This document shows, in pieces, positions 57,232 through 64,000 of a stretch of DNA of 64,000 nt. Each line of letters begins with the position of its first letter. Position 1 is the stretch's first letter. The position numbers and the translations under genes were made by a program. The notes under the pieces were generated by a model that saw nothing but the letters and a program-made list of their open reading frames with translations, did not search any database and was not told the origin of the DNA. This stretch comes from JAVBQG01 sp031549185 (lineage in GTDB: Bacteria > Synergistota > Synergistia > Synergistales > Synergistaceae): positions 1 to 64,000 of the forward strand of contig JAVBQG010000014.1 in the NCBI GenBank assembly GCA_031549185.1. Direction: 5' to 3'.

Positions 57232-58813
57232 CGTGCCTCCCGCCCTTTCCTCTTTTACCTCTGCCACCCAGCGCCTCCCGAATCCATACCCACTCCGGGC
57301 AACGCAACAGCAGCGTCGTTACAGTATAAAACAACAGGCTGAAAACCACTACTGCGAAAACCCAGCAAAAACGGACCAGCATCGAAGCGGCCGCAGGGTA
57401 TGGCAGGACGAAGGAGAGCAAAAAAATCCCCGCCGCCATGATGCCGCATGCCAAAAGCTGGCGCGCGCTCCAGAGGACCTCGAAAAGCCGCATCTTCCTG
57501 CCCAGATTGCGGGAAAGGAGCCATGCGCCGAGAAAAGCGGCCCCCGTGAACGCGCACGACGTGCCGAGGGCAAGCCCCCTGTAGGAAAAGCTCTTCATGA
57601 GAAGCACGCCAACAAACAGGTTGGCACAGACCGTGAACAGGGTGACGCTCACCGCGGCCCGGGGCAGGCTGCGGGCGTACAGCGCCCGCATGATCACCGT
57701 GTTGCAGGCAATACCGGGCAACCCCGCCGCATAGCAAGCGAGCGCGCCCGTCGTCGCCATCCAGGCCCATTCGCCGAAGGCCCCGCGAACCAGGAGTACG
57801 TGCACGATGGGGCGCGCCAACAAGATAAGGCCCAACGCCGCCGGCAGGACGACGAACAGGTTGAAGCGCAGCGCGTCGCGAATGAAAGTCTGAAAACCCT
57901 CCGTGTCGTCCGTGTCCACGCGAGAGAGCATCGGCAGCACGGCCTGCGATATCGCGATCACGAAGAGCCCCAGCGGAAGCTGGATGACCCTGTCCGCATA
58001 GTTGAGCACGGAGATGACGCCACCCTCCAGAAACGATCCCAACATGCGGCTGACGATCGGGTTGATCTGATTCAGAGACAGACCGGCGGCGTACGGCAAA
58101 AAGAGCGCCAGCGTCTCGCGCAGGTCGGGGTTGGAGAGGTCCGGTTTCGCCGGCAGGAGCGAGATGCCCTGTCTGGCCGACCAGGTCCACTGCAGCGCCA
58201 TATTGCATGCTCCGCCGACCAGGACGGCCACGACCAGCATCCAGACCGACAGGTGCTTGTGCGCCGCGATCAAAATCAGGATGTAGGCAAGGTTGCTCGC
58301 TGCGGGCGCGACCGCCGGCACGAAGAAACTTCCGATGCTGTTGAGCACGCCCATTGCAAGCGCCCCGACGGACACGAGCAGCAGAAACGGGAACATCGCG
58401 CGCGTGAGGGAGACCGCGAGCGCCATCTGCTCCCCTTCGAAACCGGGGGCGATGACGCGCACGAGAAGCGGAGAGGCCAGGATCCCAAACGCGACGACCG
58501 CAATGCAGGCAAGGACGAGGATCGTCATCACCTGCCGCGCGAGCAGGACGGACGCGGCCTCCCCATCCCGCTTGTGCACGCGCGAAAAAACCGGCACGAA
58601 CGACGCGGAGAGCGCGCCCTCGGCCAGCAGCTGCCGGGCCAGGTTCGCGAGCGTGTAGGAGACGTAGAAGGCGTCGAGGCTGCGGGTGGCGCCGAAAAAA
58701 CCGGCGGTGAGGATCTCGCGAAGCAGACCGAGCACCCGGCTCGCCAGCGTCCCGAGCATCATGCGGAATGCCCTGTGTACCATTCCGGACATATTTTTAT
58801 TCGCTTCTACCAT
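57218..58813 (-). CDS. murJ: Lipid II flippase MurJ (paralogue 2)
   Basis: A 531-residue MOP-superfamily membrane protein with about 14 helices. MLGTLASRVLGLLREILTAGFFG and DAFYVSYTLANLARQLLAEGALS are typical MurJ N-terminal sequences with the substrate-binding arginines. It moves lipid II to the periplasmic face for peptidoglycan synthesis. ATG 58813 lies inside the end of lptB. It is closer to canonical MurJ than the copy at 20589-22175 and is the likely essential one. Confidence 0.94.
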   Translation of the reverse strand: MVEANKNMSGMVHRAFRMMLGTLASRVLGLLREILTAGFFGATRSLDAFYVSYTLANLARQLLAEGALSASFVPVFSRVHKRDGEAASVLLARQVMTILVLACIAVVAFGILASPLLVRVIAPGFEGEQMALAVSLTRAMFPFLLLVSVGALAMGVLNSIGSFFVPAVAPAASNLAYILILIAAHKHLSVWMLVVAVLVGGACNMALQWTWSARQGISLLPAKPDLSNPDLRETLALFLPYAAGLSLNQINPIVSRMLGSFLEGGVISVLNYADRVIQLPLGLFVIAISQAVLPMLSRVDTDDTEGFQTFIRDALRFNLFVVLPAALGLILLARPIVHVLLVRGAFGEWAWMATTGALACYAAGLPGIACNTVIMRALYARSLPRAAVSVTLFTVCANLFVGVLLMKSFSYRGLALGTSCAFTGAAFLGAWLLSRNLGRKMRLFEVLWSARQLLACGIMAAGIFLLSFVLPYPAAASMLVRFCWVFAVVVFSLLFYTVTTLLLRCPEWVWIREALGGRGKRGKGGRHDETS

Positions 58814-59580
58814 ACGAAGCGCTCTCCGAGGTAATATTTTTTCGCGAGAGGATCCCGCGCGATCGTGTCCGGGGCGCCCTCTACGACGACGCTGCCCTGA
58901 TGCATGAGATACGCGCGGTTCGTGATCGCCAGGGTCTCTCTCACGTTGTGGTCCGTGAGCAGAATCCCGTATCCCTTGGCGGAGAGCTCGCGGATAATCT
59001 CCTGAATATCGAAGACGGAGACGGGGTCGATGCCGCTGAAGGGTTCGTCGAGCAGAATGAACGACGGCTTCATGGCGAGACAGCGCGCGATCTCTACCCG
59101 TCGCCGCTCGCCCCCCGAGAGCGCGTACCCCAGTGCTCCCGAAATATTGCAGAGACCAAACCCCTCGATCAGGCGATCGCACTCCGCGGCGCTCTCCTTG
59201 AAATCCAGGCCGTTCGCGGAGAGCACCAGCTCGATGTTTTCGCGCACCGAGATGCGGCGAAAGATGGAGGACTCCTGTGGCAAATAACCGATGCCGTGGC
59301 GCGCACGCAGATACATCGGCATTCCCGTGACCTCTTCGTCGCCGATAAAGACCCTGCCCGCATCGGGCAGAATGCGGCCGACCATCATGTAGAAAGTCGT
59401 GCTCTTTCCCGCACCGTTGGGCCCCAGAAGCCCCACGATCTCGCCCTTCTCTACGCGGATATTGACGTCGTCCACAACCTCCCGACCCTTGAAACCCTTG
59501 TGAAGGTTTTCGGCCCGTAAAACGATAGACCTCGTTTTTTCGGTATCCGCGTTCGTTCTGGCAGGTTGAATCGCAATCAT
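58807..59580 (-). CDS. lptB: LPS export ABC transporter ATPase LptB
   Basis: A 257-residue ABC ATPase. It has GLLGPNGAGKSTTFYMMVG (Walker A), YLPQESSIFRR (Q loop), YALSGGERRRVEIARCL (signature), FILLDEPFSGIDP (Walker B; FAGVDP-type in LptB) and DHNVRET (H loop). It energises LPS extraction from the inner membrane. The order lptA-lptB-murJ and four-base gaps indicate an operon. LptF/G are not in the window. Confidence 0.95.
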   Translation of the reverse strand: MIAIQPARTNADTEKTRSIVLRAENLHKGFKGREVVDDVNIRVEKGEIVGLLGPNGAGKSTTFYMMVGRILPDAGRVFIGDEEVTGMPMYLRARHGIGYLPQESSIFRRISVRENIELVLSANGLDFKESAAECDRLIEGFGLCNISGALGYALSGGERRRVEIARCLAMKPSFILLDEPFSGIDPVSVFDIQEIIRELSAKGYGILLTDHNVRETLAITNRAYLMHQGSVVVEGAPDTIARDPLAKKYYLGERFVW

Positions 59581-59584
59581 TTTG

Positions 59585-60412
59585 TTATTCCCTTACGTCG
59601 AACGTCAACGAGGGTTTGCCGAGCGCTTCGATCCGCCTCGTGTCGAGGTGCAGAACCAGGCTCTCCGCGCGCACGCTTCGCCCCTCCTGTACCGCCATGG
59701 CGTTGCCCGAGACGACGAGCGTGCCCCGCGCCTCGGAGAAGATACCCTTGTCTCCGGTGATGCGAATCTTGTTCCCCTGATGATCGAGTATATCCATGGC
59801 GAGATCGCCGGACGCTTCTGCCTCCGTCACTTTATTCGCCTTGACTAGGCCGCTCAAATCGTCGGCGCTGAGCGTCATCTTCTGCGAACGGTCCTCATAA
59901 CGCCGCACGCCCTTCCCCCAGAAGCGTTCGCCGTTGCGGGCCACGAGGTCCGCGTCGATGGCGTGAGATGCAAAATGCCCCAACACCCGTCCCTCCGCCC
60001 GATAGTTATCGGTGCCGATCTCCCAGGAGAGCATCCGCGAGGACAGCCTGTCGTTGCTCCGGGTCAGCACCACGTCGCCGGACGCAATCACCCGGCGACG
60101 GCGGGAGGGAGGGACGTCCGTCGTCAGTTTCATATAGCGGCAAGAGATATCGGCGTTCTCCTTTCGAAAGTTGCCGCGGACGGAGCCTTCCAGCACGAAA
60201 TCCGTTCCCTCGGTGTTGCCGTATCCCCTGTCCCCGAAGAGATCCCCGTCCGAACGGGAGAGGTGTACGTTGCCCTCTGCCTTGATCAGATGCGTGGCCG
60301 GATCATACTGCATCGAATCCGCCTTGAGCGACACTTCGGCGGCAAACCCCGCAACAGAAAACAGGAGCAGGAACAAAACGGCGCTCACCCGCGTACAATA
60401 TTTCGTCTTCAT
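59585..60412 (-). CDS. lptA: LptA/OstA-like periplasmic LPS-transport protein
   Basis: A 275-residue exported protein with a signal peptide (VLFLLLFSVAGFA). Beta-jellyroll OstA repeats follow: LKADSMQYDPATHLIKAEGNV, and later ISCRYMKL and DLAMDILDHQGNKIRITGD. It is longer than E. coli LptA (about 185), with about two OstA units. It would form part of the bridge to the outer membrane. It sits immediately before lptB. Confidence 0.88.
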   Translation of the reverse strand: MKTKYCTRVSAVLFLLLFSVAGFAAEVSLKADSMQYDPATHLIKAEGNVHLSRSDGDLFGDRGYGNTEGTDFVLEGSVRGNFRKENADISCRYMKLTTDVPPSRRRRVIASGDVVLTRSNDRLSSRMLSWEIGTDNYRAEGRVLGHFASHAIDADLVARNGERFWGKGVRRYEDRSQKMTLSADDLSGLVKANKVTEAEASGDLAMDILDHQGNKIRITGDKGIFSEARGTLVVSGNAMAVQEGRSVRAESLVLHLDTRRIEALGKPSLTFDVRE

Positions 60413-60528
60413 CGTACTGCCTCGATTCGCTCGAAATAAAAAGATTCTCCCGTAAAGCCGCAGCCATTGTACTATCTAAACGAAGAGAGCGCGAGGCATT
60501 TTTACGAAAAAGGAAATCCGGGATCACC

Positions 60529-61125
60529 TCAATCACCCGAGACGGGAGTGAGATCGGGGGAACGCTGCTGCGGACGGCCGATTACGAACAGGGCAACCCC
60601 GCGGACAGCCGGCTCGCCCTGATTTGCATTCCGCTCCAGGACGAGACCGGCAGCCGGGGCAACCACATAGCGATACCCCATCTTCATCTGTACATCCGCG
60701 AGGTCCACTCGGGCCTCGTCGAGCACCCGCCTCCGCCTCTCGACTTCCTCCCCGACGGCCGCCGCAACTTCGCGGAAACTTTTCTCCGCCTGCCGCAGGG
60801 CCTCCTGCAATCCCCTCAGGTTTGAGAGCAGCGGTGCGTCGTCGAGTTCCGCCAGAACTTGACCCTCTCGTACCGCTTCACCGACAGTCGCATAGATTTT
60901 CACCATGGCGAGATCCCCCAACTTCGGGTAGACCGGTATTCTTTCATAGGATTCAGGGCTATCCAGGGAACGCGCCACTTCATTCACCGGGGTTCGATCG
61001 ACATTCGCAGCCATCCCCACAGAAGTTTCAGCGGGAGCAATCGGACGATAGATCCCGTAGAGAAGGACGGAAACGAGCAAGACTACCGACAAAAGAGCGA
61101 ACGAAACCAAGATAAGTTTTTTCAC
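60529..61125 (-). CDS. Short HlyD-like (biotinyl-lipoyl fold) membrane-anchored protein
   Basis: A 198-residue protein. One N-terminal transmembrane helix (LILVSFALLSVVLLVSVLLYG), then half of a lipoyl-like hairpin domain (KIYATVGEAVREGQVLAEL), a coiled coil (105-150) and the return segment (VVAPAAGLVLERNANQGEP). It then stops, so the beta-barrel and membrane-proximal domains of normal HlyD/AcrA adaptors are absent. GTG 61125 has GGGAG eight bases upstream. It lies 117 bases ahead of lptA, where lptC is often found, but it does not look like LptC. Confidence 0.75.
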   Translation of the reverse strand: MKKLILVSFALLSVVLLVSVLLYGIYRPIAPAETSVGMAANVDRTPVNEVARSLDSPESYERIPVYPKLGDLAMVKIYATVGEAVREGQVLAELDDAPLLSNLRGLQEALRQAEKSFREVAAAVGEEVERRRRVLDEARVDLADVQMKMGYRYVVAPAAGLVLERNANQGEPAVRGVALFVIGRPQQRSPDLTPVSGD

Positions 61126-61396
61126 GCACAAGTCTCCCTTGCCTCAAACATATGCTTCCCAGCGAAAGCAGACTGTTGCGGCCACATCAGCCATCGACCC
61201 CATAGAGGCTTTTCATGCCATTTCGCACAAGCTCACTTCACTAGTAATGAATATATCATAGCCACACGGCAATTCTGTTGGTGCAATAGGTGAAATATAG
61301 TCCTCTGGTCCTATTTCAAATAGGTTTTTTTCGCCTTACAATGCGTGAATAAAAAGAATTATGGGTACTTATCACAATTTAGAGGAGGTTACCGAT

Positions 61397-61903
61397 ATGG
61401 TTAAAAGGAGGGAAGGCTTTACGCTCGTCGAGTTACTGATCGTCATTATTATTATTGCAATTCTGGCCGGTATGATGCTACTCGCTACGAGTGCTACGGT
61501 TTCGAGCGCGGAAGCAACGAAAATCGTGAACGATCTCCGAATGCTCCATTCAGCCGTTCTGGCGTACTACATCGACAACGATGGATTACCGTCGCTCAGC
61601 CCCAACGGTAGCCCGACCCCCCTGAGTCCGGCCGCCGTAAAAAGCCTCAGCGCGTATATCGACAGAGAGGTAGACTCGACTCGATACGACGAAATTTATA
61701 TTGTCCAGGCTCCCAGCGCGGGTGACTCGAGAGTCCTGCTGGGCATCAAATATACACGAAACGTCAACAACGTCTCCTCCTCTCTCGCCGCGATCAACAA
61801 GCGCTTGGCCAGTACGGCGGGCGCATCCGGGCTATTTGGACTCGACGGAAGTGTTTTCCAGCCGACGGATACGACCGACACAGTCTATATCTGGCTGAAG
61901 TAA
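61397..61903 (+). CDS. Type IV pilin / pseudopilin-like protein
   Basis: A 168-residue protein. A short basic leader (VKRREG) is followed by FTLVELLIVIIIIAILAGMM, the class III prepilin signature with Glu at +5. Prepilin peptidase would cleave before Phe. The mature globular part has 135 residues and no disulfide-loop cysteines. GAGGAGG precedes ATG 61397. It is a lone gene between an envelope cluster and argG, with no pilus machinery nearby. Confidence 0.9.
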   Translation: MVKRREGFTLVELLIVIIIIAILAGMMLLATSATVSSAEATKIVNDLRMLHSAVLAYYIDNDGLPSLSPNGSPTPLSPAAVKSLSAYIDREVDSTRYDEIYIVQAPSAGDSRVLLGIKYTRNVNNVSSSLAAINKRLASTAGASGLFGLDGSVFQPTDTTDTVYIWLK

Positions 61904-61921
61904 AAACCGTTCCGGACAATC

Positions 61922-61961
61922 AAAAACGGGAGCCCGCCGATACAAACGCGCGGGCTCCCGT
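61922..61961 (-). terminator. Terminator after argG
   Basis: ACGGGAGCCCGC and GCGGGCTCCCGT form a 12-bp perfect stem. On the minus strand it ends in TTTTTG. The plus-strand reading ends the pilin transcript with a weaker T run. Confidence 0.88.
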
Positions 61962-61982
61962 TTGTTCGCACTCGTTGCGTTT

Positions 61983-63260
61983 CTAAGACGCCTTCTCCAT
62001 TATCTTCGCGGTGAGCTTCGTGTCCGTCGCGAACTCCACCTTGGAGCCCTCCTTGGCGTGGGTCTGCGTCCAAGTCTTGATCGGAAGCCCCCATACCTTG
62101 ATGAAACCGACGGCTGCCGTGTGGTCGAACGCGTCGCCCTCGGAGTACGTGGCAAGGTCGTAGCGATAGAGTGCCGTATCCGATTTCATCCCCTCGACGA
62201 CGGCCTGCCCCTTATAGAGCTGCACGCGCACGACTCCGTTGACTACCTCCTGCGTCTTGTCCATGAAGACCTGAATCGCGTCCATCAGCGGCGAGAACCA
62301 GTATCCCTCGTAGGTCAGCTCGGCGAATTTTTTCTCCAGATCACCCTTCGTGCGCGTGACGTCCTTCGCCAGCGTGATCGTCTCCAGCGCCTTGTGTGCC
62401 GCGATCAGCGTCACACCCGCCGGGCACTCGTACACCTCGCGGCTCTTGAAACCGACGAGTCTGTTCTCGACCATGTCGATCCGGCCGACTCCGTTGGCGC
62501 CCGCCATCTTGTTGAGCTTGTCGATCAGCGCGATACCATCCATCTTCTCGCCGTCCAAGGCCACGGGAATGCCCTTTTCGAACGTGATTTCGACGACTGT
62601 CGGCTCGTCCGGCGCATCCAGCGGGTCGACCGTGAGACCGTATGCGCCCTTGGGGGGCTTGTTCCAGGGATTTTCCAGCACACCGCATTCGCAGGAACGA
62701 CCCCAAAGATTGTCGTCCAAGCTGTAGGGACTCTGACGCGTCGTCGGCACAGGGACGTTGTGCTGCTCTGCATACGCCATCTCCTCCTCGCGCGTCATGT
62801 GCCAGTCGCGCACGGGAGCCAATACTTCGATTGTCGGATCGAGCGCATTCGCACAAACCTCGATGCGAACCTGGTCCTGTCCTTTACCCGTGCAACCGTG
62901 GGCAATCGCAACCGCCCCCTCAATCTGCGCGATATGGACTAGGGCCTGCGCGATCAGCGGGCGGGAGTACGCCGAGTTGAGCGGATAAACCCCTTCGTAG
63001 AGGGCATTGGCCTTGAGTCCCGGCCAGATGAACTTCTCGATGAGCTCCTGACGCAGATCGAGCATATGCGCGCTGACGGCGCCGGTCTTGACGGCCTTTT
63101 CGTTGATCTCGTCCATATTGTCGGCCTGCTGGCCAACGTTGGCCGTCATGGTGACCACCTCGTAACCCTGCTCCATCAGCCAGGGAATCGCCACCGAGGT
63201 ATCCAGACCGCCGCTGTACGCCAATACGACCTTGCCTTTTTTCTCCATCGTCTTCTCCAC
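61983..63260 (-). CDS. argG: Argininosuccinate synthase
   Basis: A 425-residue ATP-dependent ligase joining citrulline and aspartate in arginine synthesis. It has VLAYSGGLDTSVAIPWL (PP-loop), HGCTGKGQDQVR, and DNLWGRSCECGVLENPW. GTG 63260 has GGAGG eight bases upstream; ATG 63248 with GGAG is a close alternative. It is preceded by an elaborate leader with a peptide, a hairpin and a T-box. argH is not adjacent. Confidence 0.96.
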   Translation of the reverse strand: MEKTMEKKGKVVLAYSGGLDTSVAIPWLMEQGYEVVTMTANVGQQADNMDEINEKAVKTGAVSAHMLDLRQELIEKFIWPGLKANALYEGVYPLNSAYSRPLIAQALVHIAQIEGAVAIAHGCTGKGQDQVRIEVCANALDPTIEVLAPVRDWHMTREEEMAYAEQHNVPVPTTRQSPYSLDDNLWGRSCECGVLENPWNKPPKGAYGLTVDPLDAPDEPTVVEITFEKGIPVALDGEKMDGIALIDKLNKMAGANGVGRIDMVENRLVGFKSREVYECPAGVTLIAAHKALETITLAKDVTRTKGDLEKKFAELTYEGYWFSPLMDAIQVFMDKTQEVVNGVVRVQLYKGQAVVEGMKSDTALYRYDLATYSEGDAFDHTAAVGFIKVWGLPIKTWTQTHAKEGSKVEFATDTKLTAKIMEKAS

Positions 63261-63284
63261 TACAATCGCCTCCAGTTTTTTGAA

Positions 63285-63535
63285 TACAAAAAAGCGAACT
63301 CGCCCCTCTTAAAAGAGGGGCGAGTTCGCTTGAGTGTCTCTCAAGTTATAAACCCGCGGTACCACCCTCGTTGACGGCAGCGTGCCGAATCTCGCCGTTG
63401 CTCGTCCACTCGTTCGGTTCTGTATCGGGAACCACCCGGATGCCTACTTGATCGGTCTTTCGTTGAGCACGATCTTTCTTCGGCATTCAGCTCCGGGGTG
63501 CGGGCTTTGTGTTGCTGCTACTACCATCGTCTTCT
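63285..63535 (-). promoter_or_regulatory. T-box riboswitch upstream of argG
   Basis: The minus strand contains the T-box signature AACGAGGGTGGTACCGCGG (63372-63354). It is preceded by a Stem I-like AAGACGATGGTAGTAGC (63533-63517) and followed by a terminator, AGCGAACTCGCCCCTCTT with its complement and TTTTTT (63331-63287). Uncharged tRNA would stabilise the antiterminator and allow argG transcription. The specifier codon could not be assigned with confidence; arginine is expected from context. Confidence 0.85.
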
Positions 63536-63540
63536 GCGAG

Positions 63541-63567
63541 AAATGCTTTCAGCTGTTGCATTTCATC
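63541..63567 (-). promoter_or_regulatory. Hairpin at the leader-peptide stop codon
   Basis: GAAATGC and GCATTTC pair around AACAGCTGAAA on the minus strand. The stem begins inside the TGA of the leader peptide, so a ribosome at the stop would prevent it from folding. It lies directly before the T-box. Confidence 0.55.
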
Positions 63568-63670
63568 TCTGTCGCCAGTACGAGGGCGCCATGTCCCCAT
63601 CGACGCTATACGTATTCAAATTGTACGATCTTCTTTCGTCGTATCGTCGTCGCATCGCATTGCGGAACAT
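63563..63670 (-). CDS. Arginine-rich leader peptide of argG (35 aa)
   Basis: ATG 63670 has a near-consensus GGAGGTGA five bases upstream. It starts MFRNAMRRRYDERRS and ends PSYWRQR, with eight Arg in 35 residues. Seven of these use CGA or AGA, codons unlike the G/C-ending usage of the neighbouring genes. It lies between the argG promoter and the T-box. The strong ribosome site and codon choice suggest a leader peptide whose translation reports arginyl-tRNA supply. No homologue is known to me; it is too short for routine gene calling. Confidence 0.6.
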   Translation of the reverse strand: MFRNAMRRRYDERRSYNLNTYSVDGDMAPSYWRQR

Positions 63671-63715
63671 TACCCTCACCTCCACTGAAACAGAGTACGC
63701 AAATCATTGGTAGAA

Positions 63716-63743
63716 ATAATATCATGTTTCGTCAAATTGTCAA
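63716..63743 (-). promoter_or_regulatory. argG promoter
   Basis: Minus-strand TTGACA (63743-63738) and TATTAT (63721-63716), 16-bp spacing. Start of transcription near 63709 gives a leader of about 450 bases before argG. Confidence 0.7.
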
Positions 63744-63792
63744 CACACGCCTCCTCCTGACGTGCAGGCGCAAGAAGGGGTCTTTAGACCCA

Positions 63793-63820
63793 TTGACCAA
63801 GCCTGTCACCCCTGTAATAA
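63793..63820 (+). promoter_or_regulatory. Promoter of the XRE regulator
   Basis: TTGACC (63793-63798), 16-bp spacer, TAATAA (63815-63820) on the plus strand, 26 bases before the XRE start codon. It is divergent from the argG promoter. Confidence 0.5.
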
Positions 63821-63845
63821 TCGATATGCAAGGGGGGTTGAGGAG

Positions 63846-64000
63846 ATGCTCTCACGGTTAAAGGAACATAGAAGGGCCCGACAGATGACACAGCTCGAAC
63901 TGGCATTGAAGATGAACATCACGAGACGCAGCGTCATCAGATGGGAAAAGGGACAGTGCAAACCCAACATGCGCAAGCTGCAGCAGCTCGCGGAAATCAT
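63846..64000 (+). CDS. XRE-family helix-turn-helix regulator (partial)
   Basis: The first 51 codons are present before the window ends. LKEHRRARQMTQLELALKM and ITRRSVIRWEKGQCKPN form a classic Cro/C1 helix-turn-helix. GGGGGG lies eight bases before ATG 63846. Divergent from argG; its target is unknown. Confidence 0.88.
   Translation, partial: MLSRLKEHRRARQMTQLELALKMNITRRSVIRWEKGQCKPNMRKLQQLAEI

Overview
The window is high-GC, densely coded DNA from a diderm, apparently anaerobic bacterium. The Lpt-type export genes (lptA, lptB) require an outer membrane. HydF points to an [FeFe] hydrogenase, Rex to redox sensing, and the K+-dependent pyrophosphatase and PduS/PduT-like pair fit fermentative metabolism. 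A T-box leader, a CIRCE operator and two HD-GYP proteins complete a picture that fits Synergistota best; this is an inference from gene content and protein style, not from a marker-gene search. I saw no rRNA, tRNA or CRISPR array. Layout: 1-2500 is an accessory, decayed patch with a partial IS1380-like transposase, a secreted protein, a frameshifted AbrB/MazE antitoxin, a palindromic repeat, a possible relic cobalamin riboswitch and a three-hairpin element with a terminator. 2600-8400 holds a hybrid histidine kinase, a J-domain-like protein and an MrfA-type helicase. 8380-20550 holds an Nramp relic, an aldo/keto reductase, tRNA and rRNA modification genes (tsaC/sua5, tgt, a TrmN6-like gene, rsmI), metG, tatD, a glycosyltransferase, an acetyltransferase and an NADH oxidase. 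20590-29415 holds a MurJ-family flippase, a YitT protein and a capD-type dehydratase / hybrid kinase / HD-GYP regulator operon. 29412-35012 holds cbiA and an iron alcohol dehydrogenase, divergent from an orphan PduS-PduT-like electron-transfer pair, an unknown gene and a small EamA protein. 35028-46888 is housekeeping: secF-secD-yajC, rex, ridA, eno, rqcP, rpoD, dnaG, hppA and mobB. 46885-56560 holds an AI-2E family permease, an HD-GYP protein, larB-guaA, groES-groEL under CIRCE, hydF, and tsaD with a Cys-rich zinc ribbon. 56635-64000 holds an envelope operon (lptA-lptB-murJ plus a secreted protein), a short HlyD-like protein, a lone pilin, argG and a partial XRE regulator. The two most unusual features are these. 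First, the argG leader: a promoter, a previously unlisted 35-codon arginine-rich leader peptide with a strong Shine-Dalgarno site, a hairpin starting at its stop codon, then a T-box with its terminator. Second, the orphan PduS/PduT-like pair, which has no other microcompartment shell gene nearby but faces an alcohol dehydrogenase and a cobalamin-synthesis gene. A palindromic intergenic repeat occurs three times. TTG and GTG starts are common, often with the best Shine-Dalgarno spacing.
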